From NCBI RefSeq assembly GCF_013177675.1, contig NZ_CP042652.1, positions 1,488,001-1,552,000 on the forward strand: DNA of 64,000 nucleotides, in the 5' to 3' direction. Shown piece after piece: positions 35,426 to 44,827 of this stretch. Each line of letters starts with the position of its first letter. The stretch's first letter is position 1. The stretch is from Arcobacter acticola. Its GTDB lineage: Bacteria; Campylobacterota; Campylobacteria; Campylobacterales; Arcobacteraceae. Made by a program: the position numbers and the translations under genes. Under the pieces are notes generated by a model. That model had not been told where the DNA came from. It was given only the letters and a program-made list of their open reading frames with translations, and did not search any database.

Positions 35426-36721
35426 TTATTTCCTTACTATTGAGAATGTTAAATTGTTAATTTCATTATGAGATTTTATATAAGAATTTAAATCTTCTAA
35501 TTTTAAATTTTGAATTTTTTCTAACTCTTTTTTAGAATAATCTTGTTCTAAACCTCTATAATACAAAGTGAACGCACTATTTAATCTTTGACTTAATGTT
35601 TCACTTCTTAAAGGTTCACTTCCTGTTAAAAAGTTTTTAGCAGCAGTTAATTCTTCTTGTGTAACACCATCTTTTACAAATTGAGCTACTAATTGTTTTA
35701 CTAAATCTTTAGCTTCATTAGCACTTTCATTTTTTGTTTGTAAATAACCATTAAAATAAGTATGAGATTTATTTATAGAAATAGAACCATAAGCACTATA
35801 TGCTAATCCTCTTTTTACTCTTATTTCTTCCATAAGTCTTGAACCAAAACCTGAACCACCTAAAATAAATGATGCAACTTTTGCTTTGTAATTTTCTTCA
35901 TCTTTTGAATCAGCATTAAATGAGCTTCCAAAATAGATATATGCTTGTTCTGTATCTTTTATTAAAGTTTTTTCATCATTCTTTGATATAAAATTTATTT
36001 TTTGAAATTCATTTTTTTGACCAACTTTTAAAGTTTCTAAAAATGGTTTAATGAATTTTTCAAACTCTTCTTCTTCAAAATCTCCACCTGCAACAATAAT
36101 TAAGTTACTTAATGAAATTGTATTAGTAATAAAATTTTCAATATCTTTTAACTGAATCTTTGAAGTAGTTTCAATAGTTCCAGAAGATGGATTTTCAAGT
36201 GCAGTTCCTGCAAAAAGAACAGATTTTAATTGATTTTGTGCAACATAATCAAAATCATTCTCTTTTCTTTTTAAAGAACCATTTTGAATAGTTTTTAACT
36301 TATCTAAGGTATCTTGTGAAAAATTTGGAGATTTTAAAAGATCTGTTAAAAGGCTAAGACCTTTGTTTGATTGCTCTTTTAAATTTGATAATTCAATAAC
36401 AAAAGTTTCAAATCCATTTGAAGTTGTTAAAGAAATAGCATTTTCTTCTAATTCTTGAGCAAATGCAGTAGCTCCAAGTTCTTTTGTTCCTTCATTTAAA
36501 AGTTTTGAAGATAGACTTACTAAGCCACTTTTGTCTTTATCTTGAATATATCCAGAGTTTTGAAAAACCAATTGTAAATTTAAAATTGGTAAACTTTTCT
36601 GTTCTTCAAAAATTATTGGTACTTGAATACCTTTTACATCAATATGCTTTATAGTAGCACCCATTAAACTCCCTTGTAATATTGCTAATATGATTAAAAA
36701 ATTATTTTTTATTTTAAACAA
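35426..36721 (-). CDS. M16-family peptidase-like protein lacking the zinc motif
   Basis: The 431-residue protein has an N-terminal signal-like segment (about residues 6-21) and two M16 half-domains. Where active members have HxxEH, this chain reads [15 protein letters not shown], so all zinc ligands are missing. The [13 protein letters not shown] motif of the second half is present. Such chains are usually the non-catalytic partner of an active M16 subunit, and no active partner is in this window. The start is a TTG with AAAGG upstream. It follows mqnC by 2 bp. Confidence 0.85.
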   Translation of the reverse strand: MFKIKNNFLIILAILQGSLMGATIKHIDVKGIQVPIIFEEQKSLPILNLQLVFQNSGYIQDKDKSGLVSLSSKLLNEGTKELGATAFAQELEENAISLTTSNGFETFVIELSNLKEQSNKGLSLLTDLLKSPNFSQDTLDKLKTIQNGSLKRKENDFDYVAQNQLKSVLFAGTALENPSSGTIETTSKIQLKDIENFITNTISLSNLIIVAGGDFEEEEFEKFIKPFLETLKVGQKNEFQKINFISKNDEKTLIKDTEQAYIYFGSSFNADSKDEENYKAKVASFILGGSGFGSRLMEEIRVKRGLAYSAYGSISINKSHTYFNGYLQTKNESANEAKDLVKQLVAQFVKDGVTQEELTAAKNFLTGSEPLRSETLSQRLNSAFTLYYRGLEQDYSKKELEKIQNLKLEDLNSYIKSHNEINNLTFSIVRK

Positions 36722-36723
36722 AA

Positions 36724-37797
36724 TTAGAACCTTTCTAGTATCTCATAAGCTGTATTTCTTTTTGCAGGATTTTCACCTATATCTTTAATAAGTCTTATCA
36801 TCTCTTCTTTATTCATTCTATTTTCAGCACCTGCTGCTTTTACAACATTTTCTTCCATCATTGTACTTCCAAGATCATTTGCTCCAAATTTTAAAGCTAA
36901 TTGACCAATATAAGAACCTTGTGTTACCCATGAACTTTGCATATTTGCAAAATTATCCAAATAAAGTCTAGAAACTGCTAATAATCTTAAATATCTATTT
37001 GATGATTGAGGTTGAATATCTGGTATTTCTGCTTTTAATTGAGTATTTGATCCTTGAAAAGACCACATAATAAAGGCTCTAAATCCACCTGTTTTATCTT
37101 GCAGTTTTCTTAAAAGCTCCCAATGTTCGATTATCTCTTCATCTGTTTCAACAGTCCCAAACATCATAGTAGCTGTTGTTTTCATACCAATTGAGTGAGC
37201 TAATTCATGAACTTCAATCCATTCTAAGCTATCCATTTTATTAGGAGCAATAATATCTCTTACTCTATCACTTAAAATTTCAGCTCCAGCTCCTGGAATT
37301 GAGCTTAAACCTTTATCTTGTAATCTTTTTAGAACTTCAATAATTTCAATTTTAGAAACTTTTGCGATATATTTAATCTCAATTGCAGAAAAACCATGAA
37401 TTGTGATTTGAGGATATTTTTCATGAATATGAGAAACTAATTCTTCATAATAATCAATTTTTAGTTTTGGATGAACTCCACCTTGAAAAAGTATTTGAGT
37501 TCCACCAATTTCCAATAATTCATCAATTTTCTGATCAATTTCATCAAATTTTAAAACATAAGAATCTTCGTCTCGACCATGTCTATAAAATGCGCAAAAC
37601 TTACAATCAACCCAACAAACATTTGTATAGTTGATATTTCTATCAACTATAAAAGATGTTATTTTATCAGGATGTAATTCAGCTTTTTTTTCACTTGCCA
37701 TTTTCCCAAGATCCAATAAAGATGCATTCTTTATTAAATGTAATGCATCTTCATTTGTTAATCTTTTTTTTAAATCTACGTCAATTTTTTTAGTCAT
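36724..37797 (-). CDS. mqnC: Cyclic dehypoxanthine futalosine synthase
   Basis: This radical SAM enzyme acts in the futalosine pathway of menaquinone synthesis. The 357-residue protein has the cluster motif CWVDCKFCAFYRH, the GGTQILFQGGVHP segment and the C-terminal GANDLGSTMMEENVVKAAG motif common to MqnC and related enzymes. The futalosine route is used by Campylobacterota instead of the classical Men route. No other mqn gene is in the window. It lies between bamA and the M16-like gene in one run. Confidence 0.92.
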   Translation of the reverse strand: MTKKIDVDLKKRLTNEDALHLIKNASLLDLGKMASEKKAELHPDKITSFIVDRNINYTNVCWVDCKFCAFYRHGRDEDSYVLKFDEIDQKIDELLEIGGTQILFQGGVHPKLKIDYYEELVSHIHEKYPQITIHGFSAIEIKYIAKVSKIEIIEVLKRLQDKGLSSIPGAGAEILSDRVRDIIAPNKMDSLEWIEVHELAHSIGMKTTATMMFGTVETDEEIIEHWELLRKLQDKTGGFRAFIMWSFQGSNTQLKAEIPDIQPQSSNRYLRLLAVSRLYLDNFANMQSSWVTQGSYIGQLALKFGANDLGSTMMEENVVKAAGAENRMNKEEMIRLIKDIGENPAKRNTAYEILERF

Positions 37798-37809
37798 ATT
37801 TTTATACCA

Positions 37810-40086
37810 TTAAAAACTTGAACCCAAAGAGAATTCAAATGATGATGTATCATCACCAGCTTCAGCATCAAGAGCATGAGCGAATATCAATTGTAATGGT
37901 CCCATAGGAGAAATCCACTCTAGAAGTGCTCCTGTACCTGATCTTTTTATTTCAGAGAATGAATCTTCACCAATCATACCATAGTCATAAAATAATCCCC
38001 ATCTCATTTTTGCACTTGGAATTAAAGGGAAACTCATCTCAACAGAATTTGCCCACATTTGTTTATAAGGATTTATTTTATATCCATCTGTACTTGTTGG
38101 GAATGCGTAAGAACTATATCCTCTTAAACTTTTTGCACCACCTAGGTATAAAGAGTCTCCTTGATTAATTTGACCATTATCAACTAAAATTTTCATTTGA
38201 GTTTTTAGTCTTAAAATCCAGTCTAATTCTGTTAAATCTTCTAATGAATAGAAATATTTTGCATAAGAACTTGATTTATAATATTTAGAATCTCCACCAA
38301 CTCCTGCATACTCAAGTGATGTTCCAGCTTTTACACCTTCTCTTGGATTATAAAAATCATCTGTATTATCGAAGTTTAAATAAGGTGTGATAGAACTTGA
38401 AACATATTCTGTATTTTCATATAATTTATGTGTTTCTTTAAAGGTGTCATCTTGCGCATCATATGTTGTTTTGAAATCATCATCATAATCATAGTCTTCA
38501 CTAACAAAATCTAATTTATATTTAGCACCAGCATATAAATCTCTAACTAATTGTCTTCCTAAAGAAACAGAGAAACCTTTTGTAGAAATAGTTGAATCAT
38601 AATAATCTCTATCAATATCAACATCACTATTATGGATTTCAACTTCACCATTATAGTTACTATCATTAATAGCTGGATTTTTTAAACTTAGTGTAAAATC
38701 ACTTGAATTAGCTGAAATATCAGCACTTATTCCTAAAGATAAACCAGAACCAAAGATATTTTTATCTGAAACTGATCCACTAACCATTACTTTATCGTAT
38801 GAACCGTATCCTCCACCAAGCATAATTGAACCTGTTGCTGCTTCTGTTACTCTTACAACGATATCCATTTTATCATCAGCAATTCTTTTTTCTTCAATAA
38901 CTACATTTTCAAAATAACTTGATCTTTTTAATTTTTTAGTTGAATCTCTAAAATCAGTTAGATTATATAAATCTCCTGGAGCTAAATAAACATCTCTTCT
39001 AACTACTCTATCAAGTGTTCTTGCATTTCCAGCTATTTTTACATCATTTATATAAACTTTTTTACCTGGAATTACATTGAAAATTACATCAACTTTTGAA
39101 TTAGCTTCATCTTTTTTTAGATCAAATCTAACATCTGCAAAAGCATAACCTTTATCAGCAACTTGTGTTTTAATATAATCTTGGTCAGCTCTTAATTTTT
39201 TAATATTAAAACTATTACCAACAATTAATTCTAATTCAGGATAAATAGTTGCAAGATCAACAATAGATGAATCTAAATATATTTTAATATCATTAGTTGT
39301 ATATCTATTTCCTTCTGTGATAAAGAAATCTAAATTAGCTTGATTAGATGCAAAATCAATATCTAAAAATGGTTCTTTAACTTGAGCATCCAAATAACCT
39401 TTTTCAAAATATAAATCATTAATTCTTCTTGCATCGTATTTTAACTGATCAATTTTAACTTCACCATCATTTTGACCAAACCACCAAGAAGCAAATTCAA
39501 TCTCTTTATTAGCTGTAACAAGATCAAAATCATCTTGTTCTAAATTATCAGAACCATGATAATTTGCTTTTTTTATAATGATTTCATCACCTTTATTTAC
39601 ATTAAATGTAAGTTTTAAAGATTGTTCATTTATTTTTTCAATTTCTGTTTCAACAACTGAATTTATAAAACCTTCACTTTCTAACATTGAAAGAAGTTTA
39701 TCTTTTGCTTCTTTAACTTTCTTTTCTGTATACATTGAACCTTTTTTCAGTTTTAGTACAGTTTTAAGATTATCAATGTCTTCACTTCTTGTTTTATAAC
39801 CTTTTATTTCAACACTTGCGATTGAAGGTTTTTCTGTAAATATTAATTTTAAATTTCCACGTTCGTTTATTACTTGGATATCATCAAAATAACCATATTG
39901 ATAAAGCTTTATTAGAGCTTCATTTAACTTATTCTCATCAAGCTCATCACCAACTTGCATATTTAATGTTTCATTCAAAATTTGTGGTGAGATTTTATTC
40001 ACATCTTTATATTCTATAGATTTTATTGCATCTGCGCTTAGTGCTGTTGCACAAGCCAAAGAAAATAGTACTACTTTATTTTTCAC
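37810..40086 (-). CDS. bamA: Outer membrane protein assembly factor BamA
   Basis: BamA inserts beta-barrel proteins into the outer membrane. The 758-residue protein has a signal peptide (MKNKVVLFSLACATALSADA), five POTRA domains (about residues 20-420) and a 16-strand barrel with the conserved LRGYSSYAFP motif of the loop 6 type and a C-terminal FSLGSSF ending in Phe. I place the start at the GTG at 40086: AAGGA is five bases upstream and it yields a clean signal peptide, while the ATG at 40104 has no ribosome-binding site. Confidence 0.94.
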   Translation of the reverse strand: MKNKVVLFSLACATALSADAIKSIEYKDVNKISPQILNETLNMQVGDELDENKLNEALIKLYQYGYFDDIQVINERGNLKLIFTEKPSIASVEIKGYKTRSEDIDNLKTVLKLKKGSMYTEKKVKEAKDKLLSMLESEGFINSVVETEIEKINEQSLKLTFNVNKGDEIIIKKANYHGSDNLEQDDFDLVTANKEIEFASWWFGQNDGEVKIDQLKYDARRINDLYFEKGYLDAQVKEPFLDIDFASNQANLDFFITEGNRYTTNDIKIYLDSSIVDLATIYPELELIVGNSFNIKKLRADQDYIKTQVADKGYAFADVRFDLKKDEANSKVDVIFNVIPGKKVYINDVKIAGNARTLDRVVRRDVYLAPGDLYNLTDFRDSTKKLKRSSYFENVVIEEKRIADDKMDIVVRVTEAATGSIMLGGGYGSYDKVMVSGSVSDKNIFGSGLSLGISADISANSSDFTLSLKNPAINDSNYNGEVEIHNSDVDIDRDYYDSTISTKGFSVSLGRQLVRDLYAGAKYKLDFVSEDYDYDDDFKTTYDAQDDTFKETHKLYENTEYVSSSITPYLNFDNTDDFYNPREGVKAGTSLEYAGVGGDSKYYKSSSYAKYFYSLEDLTELDWILRLKTQMKILVDNGQINQGDSLYLGGAKSLRGYSSYAFPTSTDGYKINPYKQMWANSVEMSFPLIPSAKMRWGLFYDYGMIGEDSFSEIKRSGTGALLEWISPMGPLQLIFAHALDAEAGDDTSSFEFSLGSSF

Positions 40087-40151
40087 AACTATCCTTAATT
40101 TCATTATAGGTGCAATAATATAGCTAAATATTCTTTATATAAATATTAAGA

Positions 40152-40157
40152 TATAAT
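40152..40157 (+). promoter_or_regulatory. Probable -10 element for tyrA
   Basis: TATAAT lies 31 bases before the tyrA start in the short divergent gap with bamA. Confidence 0.5.
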
Positions 40158-40188
40158 CTCATATATTAATTTATTAGAAGGTTGTATT

Positions 40189-41019
40189 TTGAATATAGGT
40201 ATTATTGGTTTAGGACTAATGGGAGGTTCTTTAGCAAAGGCTGTAAAAAGATATGGTATTGCAAAAAAAGTTTATGGTTTTACAAATAGTGAAAAAAATA
40301 AAAAAGATATTTTAGAGTTGAATTTAGTTGATGAATTAGTTGATTTAGAAACATTAAAAAAAGTTTCAGATGTTATTATTCTAGCAATTCCAGTTGATGC
40401 AATAATCTCTATGTTTCCAAACTTTTTGGATATAGATGAAAATACAACTATTATTGATATGGGCTCAACAAAAGAGTACATAGTTAAAAATATACCAGAA
40501 AAAATAAGAAAAAACTTTATAGCAGCTCATCCAATGACAGGAACAGAGAAATCAGGTCCAAAAGCTGCTATTGATGATTTGTATGAAGGTAAAACTGTTG
40601 TTTTATGTGATTTAGAAGACAATACAGAAGTACATATTAATAGAGCTTATGAAATATTTCAAGCAATTGGAATGAGAATAGTTGTTATGAATAGTTCTAG
40701 ACATGATATTCATGCGTGTTATATGTCTCATTTACCACATCTTATCTCTTTTTCTTTAGCAAATACGGTAATGGGCCATGAAGATCCAAAATCTATTATT
40801 GCTCTTGCTGCTGGTGGATTTAAAGATATGAGTAGAATTGCAAAATCAAGTCCGATAATGTGGAGTGATATTTTCAAACAAAATAAAAAGAATCTTCTTG
40901 ATTCAATGGATTTATTTGAAAAACATTTAAAAGATGCTAGAAAATTAATAGAAGATGAAAATTATGATGAACTTCAAAATTGGATGAAAAAAGCAAATAC
41001 TTTGCATGAGATACTATAA
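40189..41019 (+). CDS. tyrA: Prephenate dehydrogenase
   Basis: TyrA oxidises prephenate to 4-hydroxyphenylpyruvate in tyrosine synthesis. The 276-residue protein has the NAD loop GLGLMGGSLAKA at residues 6-17, IDMGSTKEYI, HPMTGTEKSGP and the later SHLPHLISFSLA helix, all typical of monofunctional TyrA. The start is TTG, with AGAAGG upstream. It stands alone between its promoter and a hairpin shared with convergent folP. Confidence 0.93.
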   Translation: MNIGIIGLGLMGGSLAKAVKRYGIAKKVYGFTNSEKNKKDILELNLVDELVDLETLKKVSDVIILAIPVDAIISMFPNFLDIDENTTIIDMGSTKEYIVKNIPEKIRKNFIAAHPMTGTEKSGPKAAIDDLYEGKTVVLCDLEDNTEVHINRAYEIFQAIGMRIVVMNSSRHDIHACYMSHLPHLISFSLANTVMGHEDPKSIIALAAGGFKDMSRIAKSSPIMWSDIFKQNKKNLLDSMDLFEKHLKDARKLIEDENYDELQNWMKKANTLHEIL

Positions 41020-41033
41020 ATTTAGTATCTCAT
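41006..41033. terminator. Hairpin between tyrA and folP
   Basis: ATGAGATACTA pairs perfectly with TAGTATCTCAT around the loop TAAATT, followed by GTATTTTACTTTTT on the plus strand. It overlaps the tyrA stop and lies between convergent genes. Confidence 0.65.
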
Positions 41034-41045
41034 GTATTTTACTTT

Positions 41046-41849
41046 TTAGTTTATATTATTAATAGCTTCAAAAACTTTTATTGCTTGAAAGTGCTCTTTT
41101 ACGTCATGACATCGAATAATAGAAGCACCATTTCTAATAGATTCTAAATGAATAGCTATTGTTCCAGGTAGTCTATCTTCCACAACGGAAGGTACTATCA
41201 TGTTAATCATAGATTTTCTACTAGCTCCAATTAAAAGTTCGTATCCAAAAAGAGAGAAATAGTTTAGTTTTTTAATTAGAGTTAAGTTATGTTCTAAGTT
41301 TTTGCCAAATCCAATTCCCACATCTAAAACAATATCATGTATTCCAAAACTTTTTGCTTTTTCAATTTGTTTAGAAAAGTAGTCATTAATTTCAAATATA
41401 ACATTTGTATAAGAAGGATTATTTTGCATGTTTTTAGGATTGTTTTGCATATGCATAATTACAACTTTTGCATCATAAGAAGCTGCGATTTTACAAACTT
41501 CGTCATTTTGTAAACCTGTAATATCATTTACAATTTTAAAACCCTTGTTTAAAACATAATCTAAAACTTTTGGAGTATAAGAATCTATTGAGAAATCAAC
41601 TTTTTCATAATATTTATTTTGATAGATAGTATCTACAATATCTTTTATTCGAGACAATTCTATATTTTCATCAACAGCAATACTTCCAGGTTTACTTGAA
41701 ACGGCGCCAATATCTATTATATTAGCACCATCTTCAATCATTTTTTCTATTAAAAAAGAGGCTTGCGAATTATCAAATCTACTATTTTTGAAAAAAGAAT
41801 CTTCATTTGCATTTAAAACACCCATTATTTTTGTTTTACAATTTTGCAT
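41046..41849 (-). CDS. folP: Dihydropteroate synthase
   Basis: FolP condenses p-aminobenzoate with the pterin pyrophosphate in folate synthesis and is the target of sulfonamides. Motifs of the barrel are clear: MGVLNANEDSFF, GANIIDIGAVSSKPG, NDITGLQ, LDVGIGFGKN, IGASRKS and GASIIRCHDVKEH. At 267 residues it has the usual length. It is the last gene of nudH-lysC-hobA-holB-folP. Confidence 0.94.
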   Translation of the reverse strand: MQNCKTKIMGVLNANEDSFFKNSRFDNSQASFLIEKMIEDGANIIDIGAVSSKPGSIAVDENIELSRIKDIVDTIYQNKYYEKVDFSIDSYTPKVLDYVLNKGFKIVNDITGLQNDEVCKIAASYDAKVVIMHMQNNPKNMQNNPSYTNVIFEINDYFSKQIEKAKSFGIHDIVLDVGIGFGKNLEHNLTLIKKLNYFSLFGYELLIGASRKSMINMIVPSVVEDRLPGTIAIHLESIRNGASIIRCHDVKEHFQAIKVFEAINNIN

Positions 41850-41860
41850 ATAAAACCTTT

Positions 41861-42505
41861 TTAGTGTTTGTTTTTTTGGTTAGCAAGAAATAAAAGCAGG
41901 GTTGTTAACACATTTATAGGTCTAGAGTTTAACTCTAATAATTTTATAGATTTTGAAAAGAAATCTAGTTCTTTATGTGATAACTTTATTTTTTGATTAT
42001 TTACTTTTAATAAAATTGATTCAACAATATCTTTTGCTTCATTTTTAGAAATCTTTTGATTTTCTTTTAAAAAATTATAAATATCTTTTAAATCTAATTT
42101 ATTTATATTTAATAATGACTCATTTTTTAAAAGAGATTTTTTAAGATACTTATATGGTAATCTTGAATAAATCGTAGGTAACATGGATGTTTTAGAGTTT
42201 GTAATTATAATAAATACTACATTTCTAGGAGGTTCTTCTAAAACTTTTAATAAAGAGTTTTGAGCTTCTTTTCTAAAAGTAGCACCACATAAAAATATAT
42301 ATTTTATATCATTTGAAGCTATATATGCCTCTTTTATTGCAAGATTTGCTTGTGTAATTTGAAATTCATCTTTTTCTTCATTTTTTATAATTCTTGTTGA
42401 GTGCAAAGGATATTTTGGAATTAATTCACTAAGTGTTAATTCAACATCATTTACTATTAAAATACAAGAATGATCAATAAAATTCAACAAATTAATTTTC
42501 CACAT
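41861..42505 (-). CDS. holB: DNA polymerase III delta' subunit (short form)
   Basis: The 214-residue protein shows the clamp-loader middle segment (DIKYIFLCGATFRKEAQNSLLKVLEEPPRNVVFIIIT and IYSRLPYKYL) that identifies delta'. It is much shorter than the E. coli subunit and lacks the usual P-loop region, as I recall for Campylobacterota. It overlaps hobA by 14 bases and is followed by folP, a gene order also known in Helicobacter. Confidence 0.88.
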   Translation of the reverse strand: MWKINLLNFIDHSCILIVNDVELTLSELIPKYPLHSTRIIKNEEKDEFQITQANLAIKEAYIASNDIKYIFLCGATFRKEAQNSLLKVLEEPPRNVVFIIITNSKTSMLPTIYSRLPYKYLKKSLLKNESLLNINKLDLKDIYNFLKENQKISKNEAKDIVESILLKVNNQKIKLSHKELDFFSKSIKLLELNSRPINVLTTLLLFLANQKNKH

Positions 42506-43043
42506 TTATTTCAGCAAATAAAGACGCACTTACTGATTTATTATATAATCTAAACATTTGTAAAAGTTTCATATCTAGGGCCTCATCATTCGATTTTAAA
42601 TTAAAAGCATCTTGTTTTTCTTCATCAAATAACCATAAAAAAGAGTGTTTTAAAACTTTTGGAATAATGGCTCGTACATCTTGACTTCTTCCTATGTACC
42701 AAAAACAATATCCATTTGGAAATGAAATACTTAACATATCTTTTATATATGCTATATCTTCATCAGATTTTACTGTATCCATATATCTATAAAAAGATTT
42801 AAAATCATAAAATGGTAAAAATGGTCTATTTAATTTTGTTGAATTGATATTTCCTAAAATATACTCTAAAAACCATTCTCTTTCTTTATCTGTAACAACT
42901 ATTATAGAGAAACCTCTTTCTAGTAGATTATAGATATTTTTAGAAACTAATGGAGTCCATTCATATTTTTTTTCCTCCAACCAAGGAGAGATAAGTCTAT
43001 CTTCCCTGATTGTATCAACTGTCCAATTTAAAAATTCTTGCAC
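42492..43043 (-). CDS. hobA: DnaA-binding initiation regulator HobA
   Basis: HobA, found in Campylobacterota, binds domain I of DnaA and promotes its assembly at the origin; it resembles E. coli DiaA. The 183-residue protein matches in length and in its opening (FLNWTVDTIREDRLISPWLEEKKYEWTPLV). Its presence is one of the best indicators of the phylum here. It lies between lysC and holB, with a 14-base overlap into holB. Confidence 0.9.
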   Translation of the reverse strand: MQEFLNWTVDTIREDRLISPWLEEKKYEWTPLVSKNIYNLLERGFSIIVVTDKEREWFLEYILGNINSTKLNRPFLPFYDFKSFYRYMDTVKSDEDIAYIKDMLSISFPNGYCFWYIGRSQDVRAIIPKVLKHSFLWLFDEEKQDAFNLKSNDEALDMKLLQMFRLYNKSVSASLFAEINVEN

Positions 43044-43045
43044 TA

Positions 43046-44257
43046 TTATTTATCCAAATCGTAAGCGTCGTGTAAAGCTCGAACTGCTAATTCTGCGTAT
43101 TTTAAATCAACAATCATAGAAATTTTAATTTCACTTGTTGAAATAATTCTGATATTAATATTTTCATTTGCCATTGCAGTAAATGCTTTTGAAGCAACAC
43201 CTGTGTGAGATTTCATACCAACACCTACAATTGATACTTTACAAATTGCTTCATTGTAATCAATATTTTCAGTATCTTTTTTAAATTTCTCCATAACGTT
43301 TTTACAAATTAATAAATCAGTTGTAGGAATAGTAAAATCTAAATCAGTTTTACCATCAACACCAACTGTTTGAACTATCATATCAACATTTATGTTTTCA
43401 TCTGCAAGTGAAGTAAAAATAGCTGCTGCAATTCCTGGTTTATCAGTAACTCCATACATACCAACTCTTACTTGATTTTTATCTAAAGCGATTCCACTTA
43501 CAACTGGTTTTTCCATAATATTTTCTTCCTTTGTTATTAATGTACCTTCAACTTCTGGCGTAAAGCTGCTTCTTGATACTAAATTTACATTTAATTTTTT
43601 TGCCATTTCAACTGATCTATTTTGTAATACTTTTGCACCCAATGATGCTAATTCTAACATTTCATCATAAGATATTTTTTCTAGTTTTTTTGCTTTTGGT
43701 TCAATTCTAGGGTCGGTTGTATAAATACCATCAACATCAGTATATATTTCACAAACATCAGCTTCAATAGCTCCTGCAATTGCTACAGCTGTTAAATCAC
43801 TCCCACCACGACCAAGAGTTGAAACTCTTAGTGTATCTTGAACAACACCTTGAAAACCAGCAACAATTATAATGTTACCGTCGTTAATTGCTTTTTTCAT
43901 TTCTGTTGTATCAATTGATTCAATTCTAGCTTTTGTATGTGCACTATCAGTGGTAATTCCTGCTTGTCTACCACTCATAGACATAGCTTTTAAACCCATT
44001 TCATTTAATGCAATTGATAAAAGCGCAGAAGTTACTCTCTCCCCTGAGCTTAATAACATATCAATTTCATCTAACTTTGGAGTTTTTGAATAATACTCAG
44101 CATATTCAATCAACTTATTAGTTTCACCACTCATCGCAGAAACAACAGCAATTACATCATGACCTTCGTCTTTAATTTTTTTAATGATATTTGCAACATT
44201 TTGAATTCTATCAAGTGTACCAACACTTGTTCCACCAAACTTAAGTACTTTTAACAT
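43046..44257 (-). CDS. lysC: Aspartate kinase
   Basis: LysC phosphorylates aspartate, the first step towards lysine, threonine, methionine and diaminopimelate. The 403-residue protein has KFGGTSVG near residues 5-12, STLGRGGSDLTAVA and EIYTDVDGIYTTDPR in the kinase domain, and two C-terminal ACT domains (about residues 265-400) with VGVGMKSHTGVASKAF for feedback control. The length is that of the ACT-regulated monofunctional type. It is followed by hobA. Confidence 0.96.
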   Translation of the reverse strand: MLKVLKFGGTSVGTLDRIQNVANIIKKIKDEGHDVIAVVSAMSGETNKLIEYAEYYSKTPKLDEIDMLLSSGERVTSALLSIALNEMGLKAMSMSGRQAGITTDSAHTKARIESIDTTEMKKAINDGNIIIVAGFQGVVQDTLRVSTLGRGGSDLTAVAIAGAIEADVCEIYTDVDGIYTTDPRIEPKAKKLEKISYDEMLELASLGAKVLQNRSVEMAKKLNVNLVSRSSFTPEVEGTLITKEENIMEKPVVSGIALDKNQVRVGMYGVTDKPGIAAAIFTSLADENINVDMIVQTVGVDGKTDLDFTIPTTDLLICKNVMEKFKKDTENIDYNEAICKVSIVGVGMKSHTGVASKAFTAMANENINIRIISTSEIKISMIVDLKYAELAVRALHDAYDLDK

Positions 44258-44274
44258 CTAATTTTTTATCCTTT

Positions 44275-44772
44275 TTAAATATAACCTTCAGTTTTAAAAT
44301 ATTGTAAAACTTGTTTGTAAACAGTTCTTTTGAAGAAAGTTATATAATCATAAATATTTTTAGTAGGCACAAACTTATATTCGCTAAATTCAGGAAGCTC
44401 TGTGTTTATATTCACTCTAGCGCCTTTTTTCAATTTTACTAAATAGTATTTTTGTCTTTGACCATCGTAAGGATACATCCTTTTTGCAATGGCAGGAGGA
44501 AATTCATATGAAACCCATCTTGGGTATTCAGCAATAATTTCTATTTCCTTTGTACCGATTTCTTCTTCTAGTTCTCTAAAAAGTGCTTCCTTCGCAGTTT
44601 CACCCTCGTCAATTCCACCTTGTGGAAATTGCCAAGCATTTTCTACATCAGTTCTTGATGCAATAAATATTTCACATGTATGAGGATATTTTGCTGATAA
44701 TACAATTGCTGCTACATTAGGTCTAAATTTTTTCGTCTCGTTATTAATTGTTATTTTAGTTTTATCAGTCAT
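44275..44772 (-). CDS. rppH: RNA pyrophosphohydrolase (Nudix)
   Basis: RppH removes pyrophosphate from 5'-triphosphate RNA and so starts mRNA decay; Nudix proteins of this type also hydrolyse dinucleoside polyphosphates. The 165-residue chain has RPNVAAIVLS, WQFPQGGIDEGE and the full Nudix box (GGIDEGETAKEALFRELEEEIG). It is the first gene of the run ending with folP, and is divergent from hemW. Confidence 0.92.
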   Translation of the reverse strand: MTDKTKITINNETKKFRPNVAAIVLSAKYPHTCEIFIASRTDVENAWQFPQGGIDEGETAKEALFRELEEEIGTKEIEIIAEYPRWVSYEFPPAIAKRMYPYDGQRQKYYLVKLKKGARVNINTELPEFSEYKFVPTKNIYDYITFFKRTVYKQVLQYFKTEGYI

Positions 44773-44787
44773 AAATATATTTTCCCT

Positions 44788-44793
44788 TATAAT
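44788..44793 (+). promoter_or_regulatory. Probable -10 element for hemW
   Basis: TATAAT lies 34 bases before the hemW TTG start, in the gap divergent from rppH. Confidence 0.45.
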
Positions 44794-44827
44794 TAGCCAG
44801 ATATTTTACAAAAACTAGGATTAAAAA

